Shown in pieces: positions 1 through 11,770 of a stretch of 64,000 nucleotides of DNA; position 1 is the first letter of the stretch; the number at the start of each line of letters is the position of its first letter. Below the pieces are notes generated by a model. That model saw only the letters and a program-made list of their open reading frames with translations, was not told the origin of the DNA and searched no databases. The translations under genes and the position numbers were made by a program. The DNA is from Microbacterium natoriense (GTDB taxonomy: Bacteria; Actinomycetota; Actinomycetes; Actinomycetales; Microbacteriaceae): the NCBI RefSeq assembly GCF_030816295.1, contig NZ_JAUSXV010000001.1:2728001-2792000 (forward strand). The letters run 5' to 3'.

Positions 1-99
1 GATCTGCATCAGATCACGAAGATCTACATGTGGCGCGGGCATGCCGATATCCTTCCCGCTGCATCCGACATCATCGGAGCGGTGCCGAACCAGGGATGA
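1..99 (+). CDS. C-terminal fragment of an unidentified protein
   Basis: The first frame of the plus strand is open from the window edge to a TGA at 97-99 and gives 32 residues, including WRGHADILPAASDIIG. The codons have a fair excess of G/C at third positions, which favours real coding over shadow. I do not recognise the family. Its stop codon directly abuts the nusB stop (100-102), so the two genes would converge without a spacer. An alternative on the minus strand is an ATG at 42 with a GGGAAGGA ribosome site that would run off the window; its third-position GC is lower, so I prefer the plus-strand reading. Confidence 0.35.
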   Translation, partial: DLHQITKIYMWRGHADILPAASDIIGAVPNQG

Positions 100-510
100 T
101 CAGACGGCGCGTGCCACGCGGGCCAGCACGCCGTGCACGAAGGCTCCGGAATCGTCGGTCGAGAACTCCTTGGCGAGCTCGACCGCCTCATCGATCGCGA
201 CAGCGGTCGGGACCTCGTCGTTGTAGAGGATCTCCCACACTCCGATGCGCAGCAGGGCGCGATCGACGGCAGGCATCCGCTCGAGCTTCCAATCGCGGCT
301 GTGCGTCGTGATCTGCTCATCGACCTCGTCGCGGTGGTCGATGATCCCGTCGACGACCTCACGCGCGTACAGCCAGGAGGCCTCGCGGGCGGGCTCGCTG
401 GCCGCCCGCTTCGCCTCGGCCGCGAGGGTCACCGACACATCGTCGCCGCGAACATCGGCGGAGAAGAGGATGTCGAGTGCGCGCTTGCGCGCCTTCGTCC
501 GAGCGCCCAC
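100..510 (-). CDS. nusB: transcription antitermination factor NusB
   Basis: 136 residues, the usual length for NusB. NusB binds boxA RNA together with NusE (S10) and promotes antitermination, chiefly on rRNA transcripts, in the cytoplasm. The all-helical NusB signature is visible: a basic start (GARTKARKRALDILF), the middle segment RMPAVDRALLRIGVWEIL, and the closing motif VAIDEAVELAKEFSTDDSGAFVHGVL, which I shorten to its key residues ELAKEF and FVHGVL. It starts 3 bp after the efp stop codon and is clearly in the efp-nusB operon. This gene pair is standard in actinobacteria. Confidence 0.96.
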   Translation of the reverse strand: MGARTKARKRALDILFSADVRGDDVSVTLAAEAKRAASEPAREASWLYAREVVDGIIDHRDEVDEQITTHSRDWKLERMPAVDRALLRIGVWEILYNDEVPTAVAIDEAVELAKEFSTDDSGAFVHGVLARVARAV

Positions 511-513
511 GCC

Positions 514-1074
514 TTACTTCTCGCGACCGAGGTACTCGCCGGTGCGAGTGTCGACCTTGATCTTCGTCCCGGTCTCCACGAACAGGGGAACCTGCATCTC
601 GTATCCGGTCTCGACGGTCGCCGGCTTGGTTCCGGCGGAAGAGCGGTCGCCCTGCAGGCCGGGCTCGGTGTAGGTCACCTCGAGGATGACGGATGCCGGC
701 AGGTCGATGTACAGCGGGTTGCCGTTGTTCAGCGCGATCGTGACCTGCTGGTTCTCGAGCAGGAAGTTCTTCGCGTCGCCGACGGTGGCGGCTCCCACCG
801 TGAGCTGGTCGTAGTCCGAGCTGTCCATGAACACGAAGCCGTCGCCGTCTGCGTACAGGTAGGTGAAGTCGCGGCGGTCGACACTCTCGATCTCGATCTT
901 CGCGCCCGCGTTGTAGGTGCGGTCGACGACCTTGCCAGACACGACGTTCTTCAGCTTGGTCCGCACGAATGCGCCGCCCTTGCCGGGCTTGACGTGCTGG
1001 AACTCGATGACGTTCCAGAGCTGTCCGTCGATGCTGAGGACGACGCCGTTCTTGATGTCTGCGGTAGATGCCAT
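514..1074 (-). CDS. efp: elongation factor P
   Basis: 186 residues with the three-domain EF-P layout: an N-terminal KOW-like domain (about 1-65) and two OB domains. EF-P binds beside the ribosomal P site and relieves stalling at consecutive prolines. The exposed loop [12 protein letters not shown] carries the lysine (PGK) that is modified in many bacteria; no EpmA/EpmB or YmfI-type modification gene is visible here. The C-terminal domain ends in [16 protein letters not shown], a conserved EF-P signature. It is followed immediately by nusB. A TAGAAT hexamer on the minus strand at 1126-1131 is a plausible -10, with no convincing -35. Confidence 0.97.
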   Translation of the reverse strand: MASTADIKNGVVLSIDGQLWNVIEFQHVKPGKGGAFVRTKLKNVVSGKVVDRTYNAGAKIEIESVDRRDFTYLYADGDGFVFMDSSDYDQLTVGAATVGDAKNFLLENQQVTIALNNGNPLYIDLPASVILEVTYTEPGLQGDRSSAGTKPATVETGYEMQVPLFVETGTKIKVDTRTGEYLGREK

Positions 1075-1185
1075 GCGCTGAGAGTTCCGTTCCTGAGTCT
1101 GCGGGCTCGGTGGAGCCGACAGTCGATTCTACGGGATGAGCGGGACAGGACTCACAGGTATGACCGGTTCATGGCGAGCACGACC

Positions 1186-1539
1186 TCAGGAACGTCCCTC
1201 GTCGATCTCCGCGAGCAGGTCGCGGAGCGCCTTCTCGATCGATGCGTGGTCGTACTGCCCGGCTCGGCTCTCCCCCGAGATCACCGCACAGCGGTGCACC
1301 CGGCGAAAGTCGCCGTAGGGGAACTTGCACCGCCCCTTCGTGCCGGCCGTCTCCGCCGTGTCCTCGCCGAGGTGCCACTTGGCGAACTCGTCCATGCCGT
1401 GCTCGTCGATGAACGCGTTCTCGTCGTCGGTGCTGGGCGCGTGCTCGCTCCAGTCGTCTCTCTCGTCGCGCACGACGTTCCCGTCGCGGATCAGCCGGCG
1501 GGCCAGCTCGAGTGCTTCCTTGTTCAGTCGCACGCTCAT
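1186..1539 (-). CDS. conserved small protein of unknown function
   Basis: 117 residues from the ATG at 1539, chosen because a strong ribosome site (GGAGAGGAGG) sits just upstream; the open frame continues 30 codons further up without such a site. The protein is soluble and charged, with no signal peptide or membrane segment. It has a short cysteine-bearing stretch, RCKFPYGDFRRVHRCAVI, and a helical C-terminus (SIEKALRDLLAEIDEG). It lies upstream of efp on the same strand with a 111 bp gap, so co-transcription is possible but not required. I do not recognise a named domain. Confidence 0.7.
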   Translation of the reverse strand: MSVRLNKEALELARRLIRDGNVVRDERDDWSEHAPSTDDENAFIDEHGMDEFAKWHLGEDTAETAGTKGRCKFPYGDFRRVHRCAVISGESRAGQYDHASIEKALRDLLAEIDEGRS

Positions 1540-1681
1540 GCGCGCCTCCTCTCCGTCGCCGGGAGGCGTCGCGGCCGACGCACCGGCTGACAGAACGCTA
1601 GCCTCCGGAACTCGTGCGAGCGACCCCATTGACGCCGCTCGACGAGCGGTTCATCCTTGAGCCGTTCAAGGAGGTGCGTGC

Positions 1682-2056
1682 ATGTTCAGCAGGACATCTG
1701 CCCGGCGGAGAACCGGAGCCGCCCGCGCGCCGGATCCGACCATGGTCACCGATCAGCCCGCGCTGCGCACGTCGTCGGGCGCGATCTGGATCATCGTGGC
1801 GGCGCTGTTCACCGCGGTGAGCCTGGTGCCTCTCATCGCGATCGTGGCCGATGGCAGCAGCGCCGCCCCCGTGGCACTCGTCACCGCATCGCTCCTGGTC
1901 TCGGGACTCGTCGCGCTTGTGACCGTGCGTCTGACGGTGACCGAGCGATCGCCGCGCCTGCGTGCGCTCGCCGGGTGCTTTCTCGGCATGACGCTCGTCA
2001 CGCTGATCGGTCTGCTGATCTGCGTGGCGATCGTGTGGGCGCCGCTGACGGGCTGA
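1682..2056 (+). CDS. small integral membrane protein of unknown function
   Basis: 124 residues starting at an ATG with an ideal ribosome site (AAGGAGG, 7 nt spacer). After a basic, arginine-rich cytoplasmic start (about 1-20) there are three hydrophobic segments: roughly 34-57 (IWIIVAALFTAVSLVPLIAI), 63-85 and 95-120. No enzymatic motif is visible. It stands alone on the plus strand, divergent from the unknown 117-residue gene and convergent with aroQ, whose end is 13 bp away. An internal ATG at 1742 is an alternative start that would drop the basic tail. Confidence 0.7.
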   Translation: MFSRTSARRRTGAARAPDPTMVTDQPALRTSSGAIWIIVAALFTAVSLVPLIAIVADGSSAAPVALVTASLLVSGLVALVTVRLTVTERSPRLRALAGCFLGMTLVTLIGLLICVAIVWAPLTG

Positions 2057-2069
2057 GCCGTCGGCGCAT

Positions 2070-2510
2070 TCAGACCAGTGCGGCGAGCTCCCTCACCGCG
2101 TCCGCATAGCCGTCGACGCCTCGCCCGATCACGCGCACCGCGGCGACGTCGTGCAGGTAGGAGAAGTGCCGGAACTCCTCGCGTGCGTGGACGTCGGAGA
2201 TGTGCACCTCCGCGAAAGGAAGCCCGACCCCGGTCAGCGCATCGCGAAGCGAAACCGATGTGTGCGTCAGCCCGCCGGGGTTGATGACGATACCGGCGCA
2301 ATCTTCACGTGCAGCGTGGATCGCGTCGATCAGCACGCCCTCGTGGTTGCTCTGGATCGCGCGCAGATCGAATCCCGCGGCCGCGGCAGCGTCTGCGACG
2401 ATCCTCTCGACATCGGCGAGCGTGGCAGATCCGTAGATCCCGGGTTCACGTGTCCCGAGCAGGTTCAGGTTCGGGCCGTTGACGAGCAGGAGCCGACGCA
2501 GAGCGGTCAT
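2070..2510 (-). CDS. aroQ: 3-dehydroquinate dehydratase, type II
   Basis: 146 residues, the normal size of the dodecameric type II enzyme that converts 3-dehydroquinate to 3-dehydroshikimate, step three of the shikimate pathway. The N-terminal motif [17 protein letters not shown] carries the active-site Tyr on the flexible lid. [16 protein letters not shown] and [17 protein letters not shown] hold the substrate-binding Asn/Ser and the catalytic His. It is the last gene of the minus-strand shikimate operon; its ATG overlaps the stop of the preceding acetyltransferase gene by 4 bp (ATGA), so the two are translationally coupled. Confidence 0.97.
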   Translation of the reverse strand: MTALRRLLLVNGPNLNLLGTREPGIYGSATLADVERIVADAAAAAGFDLRAIQSNHEGVLIDAIHAAREDCAGIVINPGGLTHTSVSLRDALTGVGLPFAEVHISDVHAREEFRHFSYLHDVAAVRVIGRGVDGYADAVRELAALV

Positions 2511-3031
2511 GCCTGCACGCTACCGGTCCGAGCGAGTGCGCGACGCATGACCCATTCGCGCCCGAATCCCGCAGTCTCGATCTCACCCGAACGGACGAAG
2601 CCGCAGCGCGCGTACACCGCCTGGGCCCGCTCGTTGTCGACATGCACCTCGAGAATGAGATCGGACAGCCCCTGCCCGAGCGCCCATTCGGCAGCGGCAT
2701 CGAGCAGCGCGTCGATGACGCCCGCGCCGCGATGTCCCTCCGCGACGAACACGCCGACGATGAGGCCTGCGTCGCGGCGCTCGCGATGCGGCAGCACGGT
2801 GACGGTCCCCACCCATCCGCCGGCGTCCGTCACCGCGACGAGCTGCGCCGCAGCCGCGTCTCCGGCGGCGTTCGCTGCCCGATCCTGCCAGAACGCGTCA
2901 GGCTGAGCGCTCGCGCGCTCGACCGTGTCGAGGAACGCGATGGGCGCGGCGGGGTCCGCCAGCGCGAGCAACCGCAACGCCTTGACCTCGCGCCACTCGT
3001 CCGCCTCGATCCGCCGGACGGCGATGCTCAT
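2507..3031 (-). CDS. GNAT-family N-acetyltransferase
   Basis: 174 residues with a complete GNAT fold. The acetyl-CoA binding motif A reads [20 protein letters not shown] (the Q/RxxGxG/A loop is EGHRGAG), followed by motif B ([19 protein letters not shown]). These enzymes move an acetyl group from acetyl-CoA to an amine; the acceptor cannot be told from sequence. It sits between aroB and aroQ with ATGA overlaps on both sides, so it is made together with the shikimate enzymes, but nothing ties it to that pathway mechanistically. It could acetylate a small amine or a protein N-terminus. Confidence 0.88.
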   Translation of the reverse strand: MSIAVRRIEADEWREVKALRLLALADPAAPIAFLDTVERASAQPDAFWQDRAANAAGDAAAAQLVAVTDAGGWVGTVTVLPHRERRDAGLIVGVFVAEGHRGAGVIDALLDAAAEWALGQGLSDLILEVHVDNERAQAVYARCGFVRSGEIETAGFGREWVMRRALARTGSVQA

Positions 3032-4116
3032 GCGCCGATCTCCTGGTACGCGGCGAACAGCAGCGACTCGTCCGGCGCCTGCAGCACGGTCGGCTTGCCG
3101 ATCTCGTCGAGCACGATGAAGCGCAGCATTCCGCCCCGGCTCTTCTTGTCGCGCTGCATGGTCGCGAGCAGCTGCGGCCAGGCACCGGCCCGGTAGGACG
3201 TGGGCAGACCCAGGGATTCGAGGATGCTGCGGTGGCGTTCGGCCGAGTCATCCGACAGCCGCCCTGCGAGCCGCGACAGCTCGGCGGCGTACATCATGCC
3301 GACCGAGATCGCCGCGCCGTGCCGCCACTTGTACCGTTCCGCGTGCTCGATCGCGTGCCCCAGGGTGTGGCCGTAGTTGAGGATCTCGCGCTGGCCGGAC
3401 TCACGGAAGTCGTCGGACACGACCTCTGCCTTCATGCCGATGGCGAGTTCCACAGCACGACGGAACTCGGGAGTCGTCGTGTCGACAGCTCGTGCGGTAT
3501 CGGCCTCGATGATGTCGAGGACCTCCGGCGCCCAGATGAATCCGGCCTTGACCACCTCGGCGAAGCCGGCCGTCGCCTCGTTCTGGCTCAGGCTGCCGAG
3601 TTCATCGAGATCGCCGATCACGGCACGCGGCGACCAGAACGCACCCACGAGGTTCTTGCCCTCGGCGGTGTTGATGCCGGTCTTGCCCCCCACGGAGGCA
3701 TCCACGAGTCCGAGCACGGTTGTCGGCACCTGGACGAGCTGCACGCCGCGCAGCCATGTGGCGGCGACGAAGCCGGCGAGGTCGGTCACCGCTCCCCCGC
3801 CGTAGCCGATCACGGCGTCGGTGCGGGTGAAGTCGGCCTGGCCCATGACCTGCCAGCAGAACGCAGCGACCTCGATGCGCTTGCCCTGCTCTGCATCGGG
3901 GACCTCTGCCAACAGCACGTCGCGCGGCCCGTTCTCGGTGTCGGCGAGCAGTCGATCCCGCAACTCGGCGGCGCGCGCGGCGAGCGTCGGCGGGTGCACG
4001 ACGAGCACCTTGCGCACCGTCGGCGCGAGCGCGGCCGAGACGCGGTCGAGGATGCCGCGACCGATCATGATGTCGTAGGGATCGGTACCGGTCACGGTGA
4101 TCGTGGTCGTGCTCAT
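3028..4116 (-). CDS. aroB: 3-dehydroquinate synthase
   Basis: 362 residues from the ATG at 4116; the frame is open 42 codons further upstream but that part overlaps aroK, and GGAGGAGAG lies before this ATG. AroB is the NAD- and metal-dependent enzyme that cyclises DAHP to 3-dehydroquinate. The glycine-rich cofactor loop GYGGGAVTDLAGFVAAT is present at about 100-117, followed by the KTGIN substrate loop (SVGGKTGINTAEGKNLVG) and the metal-binding histidines in NYGHTLGHAIEH. It overlaps aroK by 4 bp (ATGA). Confidence 0.97.
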   Translation of the reverse strand: MSTTTITVTGTDPYDIMIGRGILDRVSAALAPTVRKVLVVHPPTLAARAAELRDRLLADTENGPRDVLLAEVPDAEQGKRIEVAAFCWQVMGQADFTRTDAVIGYGGGAVTDLAGFVAATWLRGVQLVQVPTTVLGLVDASVGGKTGINTAEGKNLVGAFWSPRAVIGDLDELGSLSQNEATAGFAEVVKAGFIWAPEVLDIIEADTARAVDTTTPEFRRAVELAIGMKAEVVSDDFRESGQREILNYGHTLGHAIEHAERYKWRHGAAISVGMMYAAELSRLAGRLSDDSAERHRSILESLGLPTSYRAGAWPQLLATMQRDKKSRGGMLRFIVLDEIGKPTVLQAPDESLLFAAYQEIGA

Positions 4117-4631
4117 CGTTGTTCTCTCCTCCATGCCGCGATCTCCTCCGCGATCCGCTGCATCGGGCGGCGGGACGTGTCGAAGGTCACCGTGGCCACC
4201 TCGTCGTACAGGTCGCGCCGTTGCGCGAAGATCTCCGTCCACCGTGCGAGCGGATCCTCGCCGGCGAGCAGCGGGCGACCGCTGCCGGTGATACGTTCCG
4301 CGACGGCGTCGGGCGTCACCGTCAGGTAGACGACCGGATGCGCCCGCAGGAGCGCGCGCGTTCCGGCATCCGTCACCGCGCCGCCGCCGAGCGACACCAC
4401 GCCGCCTTCGTCGAGTGCGGCGCTGACCGCCTCGCGTTCGAGCTCGCGGAAGTGCTTCTCACCGTGCTGGGCGAAGATGGCGGGAATCGGTCCGTGCTCC
4501 CGCGCGACCCGCTTGTCGGTGTCGATGAATGCCACACCGAGTCTTCGCGCCACGCGTCGGCCGACGCTGGTCTTGCCGGCCCCCATGGGGCCGACCAGCA
4601 CCAGCGTCAGCTGATCAGGCTCGCTCGTCAT
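4113..4631 (-). CDS. aroK: shikimate kinase
   Basis: 172 residues, typical for the ATP-dependent kinase that makes shikimate 3-phosphate. Walker A is [19 protein letters not shown] at about 14-31. [11 protein letters not shown] supplies the Asp that binds shikimate, SLGGGAVTD is the glycine-rich shikimate/Walker B region, and the arginine lid is in ITGSGRPLL. It overlaps aroC by 17 bp at its start and aroB by 4 bp at its end. Confidence 0.97.
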   Translation of the reverse strand: MTSEPDQLTLVLVGPMGAGKTSVGRRVARRLGVAFIDTDKRVAREHGPIPAIFAQHGEKHFRELEREAVSAALDEGGVVSLGGGAVTDAGTRALLRAHPVVYLTVTPDAVAERITGSGRPLLAGEDPLARWTEIFAQRRDLYDEVATVTFDTSRRPMQRIAEEIAAWRREQR

Positions 4632-5844
4632 GCGCGATGAGCGCCGCCTCGGAAGCCGGAGCGGTGCGCAGCTCGGCCGGGATGGCCTCGAGGTAGCTCT
4701 CGAGATTGCGGCGGGTCTCGCGGACGCTGTCGCCGCCGAACTTCTCGAGCACGGCGTTCGCCAGCTCGATCGCGACCATGGCCTCGGCGACCACGCCCGC
4801 GGCGGGCACCGCGCACACGTCGGAGCGCTGGTGATGCGCTGTGGCGTCTTCGCCGGTGGAGACGTCGATCGTGCGCAAGGCGTGCGGGATGGTGGCGATG
4901 GGCTTCATGCCGGCGCGGACCCGCAGCACCGTGCCCGTCGACATTCCGCCCTCGGTGCCACCCGCACGGTCCGAGCCGCGCGTGATGCCGTCATCGGTGG
5001 CGAACAGCTCGTCGTGCGCGGCGGATCCGCGGCGACGCGTGGTCTCGAAGCCGTCTCCGACCTCGACGCCCTTGATCGCCTGGATGCTCATCAGCGCCTG
5101 CGCGAGACGCGCGTCGAGGCGCCGATCCCACTGCACGTGGGAGCCGAGCCCCGGGGGCAGGCCGTAGGCGAGCACCTCGACGATGCCGCCGAGCGTGTCG
5201 CCGTCCTTCTTCGCGTCGTCGACCTCGGCGACCATCAGAGCAGACGTGGCCGGGTCGAAGCAGCGCAGCGGATCGGCGTCGAGCGCGTCGACGTCGTCGG
5301 GCGTCGGCACCGGCGAGCCGTAGGGGACCTGGACGGGGCCGATCGAGAGCGTGTGGCTGACGAGGCGGATGCCCAGCTCGCCGAGGAAGGCGCGGGCGAT
5401 CGCGCCGAGAGCGACACGGGCGGCGGTCTCTCGCGCGCTCGCGCGCTCGAGTATCGGCCGTGCCTCGTCGAAGTCGTACTTCTGCATGCCGACCAGGTCG
5501 GCGTGCCCCGGGCGCGGACGCGTCAGCGGGGCGCTGCGACCCCGGGACTTGTCGGTGAGCTCGACAGGCTCGGGGTTCATGACCTCGATCCACTTCGGCC
5601 ACTCGGTGTTGCCGATCCGCAGGGCGATCGGACTGCCCAGGGTCTTGCCGTGGCGTACGCCGCCAGAGATCGTGAGCTCGTCCTGCTCGAACTTCATGCG
5701 CGAGCCGCGGCCGTAGCCGAGCTTGCGGCGCTCGAGATCGGCCTGGATGGCCACGGAAGACACCGGAACGCCGGAGGGAAGGCCCTCCATGACGGCAATG
5801 AGTTCTGGACCGTGCGATTCGCCGGCCGTGAGCACGCGGAGCAT
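4615..5844 (-). CDS. aroC: chorismate synthase
   Basis: 409 residues, within the usual range. It removes the 3-phosphate from EPSP to form chorismate and needs reduced FMN. Signatures: [18 protein letters not shown] at the N-terminus, [31 protein letters not shown] and [17 protein letters not shown], plus the C-terminal [17 protein letters not shown]. It lies between aroE (54 bp upstream) and aroK (17 bp overlap). The EPSP synthase gene aroA is not in the window and must be elsewhere. Confidence 0.97.
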   Translation of the reverse strand: MLRVLTAGESHGPELIAVMEGLPSGVPVSSVAIQADLERRKLGYGRGSRMKFEQDELTISGGVRHGKTLGSPIALRIGNTEWPKWIEVMNPEPVELTDKSRGRSAPLTRPRPGHADLVGMQKYDFDEARPILERASARETAARVALGAIARAFLGELGIRLVSHTLSIGPVQVPYGSPVPTPDDVDALDADPLRCFDPATSALMVAEVDDAKKDGDTLGGIVEVLAYGLPPGLGSHVQWDRRLDARLAQALMSIQAIKGVEVGDGFETTRRRGSAAHDELFATDDGITRGSDRAGGTEGGMSTGTVLRVRAGMKPIATIPHALRTIDVSTGEDATAHHQRSDVCAVPAAGVVAEAMVAIELANAVLEKFGGDSVRETRRNLESYLEAIPAELRTAPASEAALIAHDERA

Positions 5845-5898
5845 TGCTCTAGTCTCCCACGCGTTCGGACGTGTCTCGTCCCGCGTGACGTCCCGTCG

Positions 5899-6711
5899 CT
5901 ACAGAACCGCGCGCATCGCCGCCACCACGGCGGCCTCATCGGGCAGCACGGCCGCGGGGTCGCCGTGTGCGAAGACGCGGATCTGCCGCACGGCCTGGTG
6001 CAGGAGCATCCCGAGTCCTGCGATCGCCTCACCACCTGTCCACGCGCTCGCGAGCGCCGACGGCCACGGCGAGTACGCGACGTCGAAAAGCACCCCGCCA
6101 TGATCGGCCAGCGGGCGCACGACGCTCTCATCGAGCGCGGTCCCACCGGGAAGCGAGGCGATCGTCAGCTCGACCGTGGAGGCGGGCTCGTCGAACGTCG
6201 ACACGGTGACCGTGACGCCGAGCTTCTCGCCCAGAGCGACCAGTGCCGAGGCTCGATCCGGTCTGCGCGCCCGTACATCGACGCGGCCGGCCCCCATGTC
6301 GCTCACGGCGACGAGAGCGGATGCCGCCGTCGCCCCCGCTCCCAGAAGTCGCACCGCGTCCGGCGCGACGACGCCGTTCTCCCCGAGCGCGTCGACGATT
6401 CCCCCGACGTCCGTGTTGAACCCCTCGATCCGCTCGCCCAGTAGGAGCGTGTTGGCGACTCCGGTCAGCTCGGCATGTGCATCGTGGGAGTCGGCGACGC
6501 GGAACGCCTCGTCTTTCAAAGGCATCGTCAGCGACAGGCCGCGCCAGGAGTCGTCCAGATCGCGCACCGCACCTGCGAATTCGGCCTCCGTCACCTGCCG
6601 GCGGTCGTACTCCCAGTCGAATCCGAGAACCCGATAGGCGGCCGCATGCAGCAGAGGGGACTTCGAGTGCGCGATGGGGTCGCCCCACACCGCCAGCCGC
6701 GAGCGGCTCAT
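5899..6711 (-). CDS. aroE: shikimate dehydrogenase
   Basis: 270 residues from the ATG at 6711, which overlaps the mltG stop by one base; 15 upstream codons lie inside mltG and were discarded. AroE reduces 3-dehydroshikimate to shikimate, normally with NADPH. The substrate site AHSKSPLLH is at about 12-20, the catalytic Lys lies in SLTMPLKDEA, NTDVGG is conserved, and the nucleotide-binding Rossmann glycines are in LLGAGATAASAL. No NADP-specific basic loop is clear, so cofactor choice is left open. It is coupled to mltG upstream and separated from aroC by 54 bp. Confidence 0.94.
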   Translation of the reverse strand: MSRSRLAVWGDPIAHSKSPLLHAAAYRVLGFDWEYDRRQVTEAEFAGAVRDLDDSWRGLSLTMPLKDEAFRVADSHDAHAELTGVANTLLLGERIEGFNTDVGGIVDALGENGVVAPDAVRLLGAGATAASALVAVSDMGAGRVDVRARRPDRASALVALGEKLGVTVTVSTFDEPASTVELTIASLPGGTALDESVVRPLADHGGVLFDVAYSPWPSALASAWTGGEAIAGLGMLLHQAVRQIRVFAHGDPAAVLPDEAAVVAAMRAVL

Positions 6712-8285
6712 CAGCTGCAGCCGCCGTCTGGGTTCGCCTTGCACCAGGCGTCCCACTGCTTGATCGCCGCCTGGTGCTCTTCGTAGGTGGTGGAGAACAC
6801 CGTCTCACCGGTCTCGAGGTTCACCGTCACGAAGTAGAGCCAGGGGCCGTCTGTCGGGTGCATGGCCGCGTCGATGGCGGCGTCGCTCGCGCTCGCGATC
6901 GGCGTCACGGGGAGCCCGGTGTTGACGTAGGTGTTCCACGGGTTCGGATCCTCGAGGGCTTCTTTCGAGCTCGAGACGACGCCCTCGTGCAGCGAACCGT
7001 AACCGTACTGCGCGGTCGAGTCCATCTGCAGCTTCATGTCGATGTCGAGGCGGTTCTGGATCACGCGCGACACCTTCGCGAAGTCGTCCGTGCGGCCCTC
7101 GCGCTGAATGATCGACGCGATCGTGAGAATCCTCTCGGCGTCGGCATCCGGCACGCCGGCAGCGGCGAGCGACTCGCGCGTGCGGTCGACCATGCGCTGG
7201 ATCACCTGCGTCGAGGTCACTCCTGGGTCGAAGGTGTACACGGCCGGGAACAGCCAGCCTTCGAGAGACTGCGCGGCGACTCCGTACACACCGGGGTCGG
7301 CGACGGCAGCCTGCAACTCCTCGATCGGGAAGCCCATCGTGTCGGCGATGCTCGGCAGGATCGACGCGATCGTGCCGCCTTCCGCGACCGACACGGTGTT
7401 CTCGAGCTTGTTGTCGGGGTTCTGCAGAGCCTCGAGCGCGGCGGCGGCCGTCATCTTCTTCTGCAGCCTGTACACACCCGGGTAGAAGGTCGCGTTGGGG
7501 TCTTCTTCGAGAAGATAGTCGTAGAACACGTCTTCGGTGCGCGTGACGCCGGCCTCGTAGAGCGCGGCGGACACCGGCTGTCCTGTGTCGCCCTCACTGA
7601 TCGTCACCATCGCCTCGCCTGTCGCGAGACCCGGTTCCCAGTCCTTCGGGTCGCCCCAGCCCATCGCGTCGCTGATCTTGTCGCCATAGGTGTTCCACAC
7701 CCACGCGCCACCCGCTGCGAGCCCGCCGAGGACGGCGAGCACGATGATGAGAGCCACGAGGCAGCCCGTGCGACGCTTCTTCTTCGGCGTGCGGGGATGC
7801 TCGTCGTGGTCGTCGTGGAACAGGTCGTCGAGCCCGCCGCCGAGAGCAGGAGCGGCTGGCGTCGGTGTCGATGTCGGCGCCGGTGCAGCGGCGTCGATTG
7901 GCGTCGCTGCCTCCTGCTCCGTCTGAGCGGTCGCCTGAACGGGCATCGCATCGGATGCCGGGAGCGGCGCTGACGACGTGACCGCTGCTTCGGCGGGCGG
8001 CGACGGCTCGGCAGCGATCGTCGGTTCCGCAGGAGGATTCTGTTCGACCGACGCGGGCTGCTCGGCGCTCGCGGGCCTCTCGGAAGACGCGGAGGCGTGA
8101 GCGGTCGGAGCCGCGGCGCCAGACGCAGCCGCTGCGGCCTCGCGTGCGGCGCGACGGGAGCCCGGGGCTGGGGGCGCGTCGTCGACGACGGGAATCTGCG
8201 GCGACGGATCGGGAAGGTTCTCGAACAGGTCGCCGAGGCGGGCGTCCGGATCGTGCTGGGGGGACGCACTCTCACGTTCGGGCAT
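6711..8285 (-). CDS. mltG: endolytic peptidoglycan transglycosylase MltG
   Basis: 524 residues. MltG cleaves nascent glycan strands and is thought to set their length at the membrane. The first ~165 residues are cytoplasmic and very rich in Ala, Pro, Glu and Ser. One membrane segment follows (CLVALIIVLAVLGGLAAGGA), then a periplasmic-side YceG domain. The catalytic Glu lies in ASIIQREGRTDDFAKVS, and the conserved DSTAQYGYG and NPWNTYVNTGLPVTPI motifs follow. The long low-complexity head is longer than in proteobacterial MltG but common in Microbacteriaceae. It starts 3 bp after the ruvX stop. Confidence 0.94.
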   Translation of the reverse strand: MPERESASPQHDPDARLGDLFENLPDPSPQIPVVDDAPPAPGSRRAAREAAAAASGAAAPTAHASASSERPASAEQPASVEQNPPAEPTIAAEPSPPAEAAVTSSAPLPASDAMPVQATAQTEQEAATPIDAAAPAPTSTPTPAAPALGGGLDDLFHDDHDEHPRTPKKKRRTGCLVALIIVLAVLGGLAAGGAWVWNTYGDKISDAMGWGDPKDWEPGLATGEAMVTISEGDTGQPVSAALYEAGVTRTEDVFYDYLLEEDPNATFYPGVYRLQKKMTAAAALEALQNPDNKLENTVSVAEGGTIASILPSIADTMGFPIEELQAAVADPGVYGVAAQSLEGWLFPAVYTFDPGVTSTQVIQRMVDRTRESLAAAGVPDADAERILTIASIIQREGRTDDFAKVSRVIQNRLDIDMKLQMDSTAQYGYGSLHEGVVSSSKEALEDPNPWNTYVNTGLPVTPIASASDAAIDAAMHPTDGPWLYFVTVNLETGETVFSTTYEEHQAAIKQWDAWCKANPDGGCS

Positions 8286-8287
8286 GG

Positions 8288-8757
8288 TCAGCGGGACTCC
8301 TCATCGAGCGGAATCATGGAGCCGGGAGCTCTTCCCGTGCTCTTCTCCGTGTCGATCGCCTGCTGCAGAAGCACAACCGCGGCGACCTGATCCACAATGC
8401 TACGAGAGTTCTTCTGGGTTCTGCCCGAAGAACGAAGGGCGGCGTGAGCGGTCACCGTGCTCAACCGCTCGTCGACGAGACGCACAGGGATGCCGGTGCG
8501 TTCATGCACCGCGGCAGCGAACTCCCGAGCGTCCACGGTCGACGCGGTGTCGTCTCCTCGCATGTTGACGGGCAGACCGACGACGAACTCCAGCGGCTCG
8601 TACTCGACCGAGAGCTCTACGAGACGATCGATCGACGACTCCGAGCGCGGCACGGTCTCGACCGGCACCGCGAGCATGCCGTCAGGATCGCAGCGAGCGA
8701 CGCCGACCCGCGCCTTGCCGACGTCGATCCCGAGCCGCACGCCGCGACGGAACCCGC

Positions 8758-8761
<4 letters not shown>
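8288..8761 (-). CDS. ruvX: Holliday junction resolvase-like protein RuvX (YqgF)
   Basis: 157 residues with the RNase H-like YqgF fold. The first catalytic Asp is in GIDVGKARVGVA, and the conserved FVVGLPVNMRG and VRLVDERLSTVTA motifs follow. The family is linked to pre-16S rRNA 5' maturation and was first proposed as a junction resolvase. The position between alaS and mltG is the usual one in actinobacteria. Its start overlaps the alaS stop by 4 bp, so the two are translationally coupled. Confidence 0.94.
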
Positions 8762-11418
<2,657 letters not shown>

Positions 11419-11476
11419 AGCTGTGCCGGGTGTCCTTGCGTGTGAAAGGGAGTGAGGTGCCGCGCGAGAGCGCGAT

Positions 11477-11665
11477 TCAGTCGTCAGCGGGCTCGGTGAG
11501 CCGCGCCTCCTGCTCGCGATACGCGTCGCCGATGATCGCGGTGAATCCGTTGATTCTGGCGTCGAGCTCGGCCAGGAGGTCGTGACCGCGCGGGTCCTTG
11601 TTCATGAAGTGCGCCGCGACGAAGCCGCCGATCACGCCGATCAGGAACCAGAGCACGTTCTTCAT
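11477..11665 (-). CDS. small single-span membrane protein, conserved between rpsD and alaS
   Basis: 62 residues. One N-terminal membrane segment (about 3-20, VLWFLIGVIGGFVAAHFM) is followed by an acidic, helical tail (HDLLAELDARINGFTAIIG). Function unknown; proteins of this kind occur at the same place between rpsD and alaS in related actinobacteria as far as I recall. The gap to alaS is 58 bp. It lies downstream of the rpsD terminator hairpin, so it may have its own promoter or be fed by read-through. Confidence 0.75.
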   Translation of the reverse strand: MKNVLWFLIGVIGGFVAAHFMNKDPRGHDLLAELDARINGFTAIIGDAYREQEARLTEPADD

Positions 11666-11723
11666 GTGGTCATCCTTGCCTTGTGCCCGCGAGGGCGCGG
11701 TGCCTCCATCGTATGCGGAAACG

Positions 11724-11757
11724 ACAAGAGGCGTCGGGTCACCCCGACGCCTCTTGT
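11724..11757 (-). terminator. hairpin terminator after rpsD
   Basis: A perfect 15 bp inverted repeat (arms 11724-11738 and 11743-11757, loop TCAC) lies 14 bp after the rpsD stop codon. Reading the minus strand, the stem is followed by a short CGTTTCC rather than a long U-run, so it may only partly stop transcription before the downstream alaS operon. Confidence 0.75.
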
Positions 11758-11770
11758 GCGGAACGCTGGA

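Noticed and set aside
133..1590. 485-codon plus-strand open frame across nusB and efp
   Set aside because: Antisense shadow of nusB, efp and the 117-residue gene; no ribosome site and no recognisable protein.
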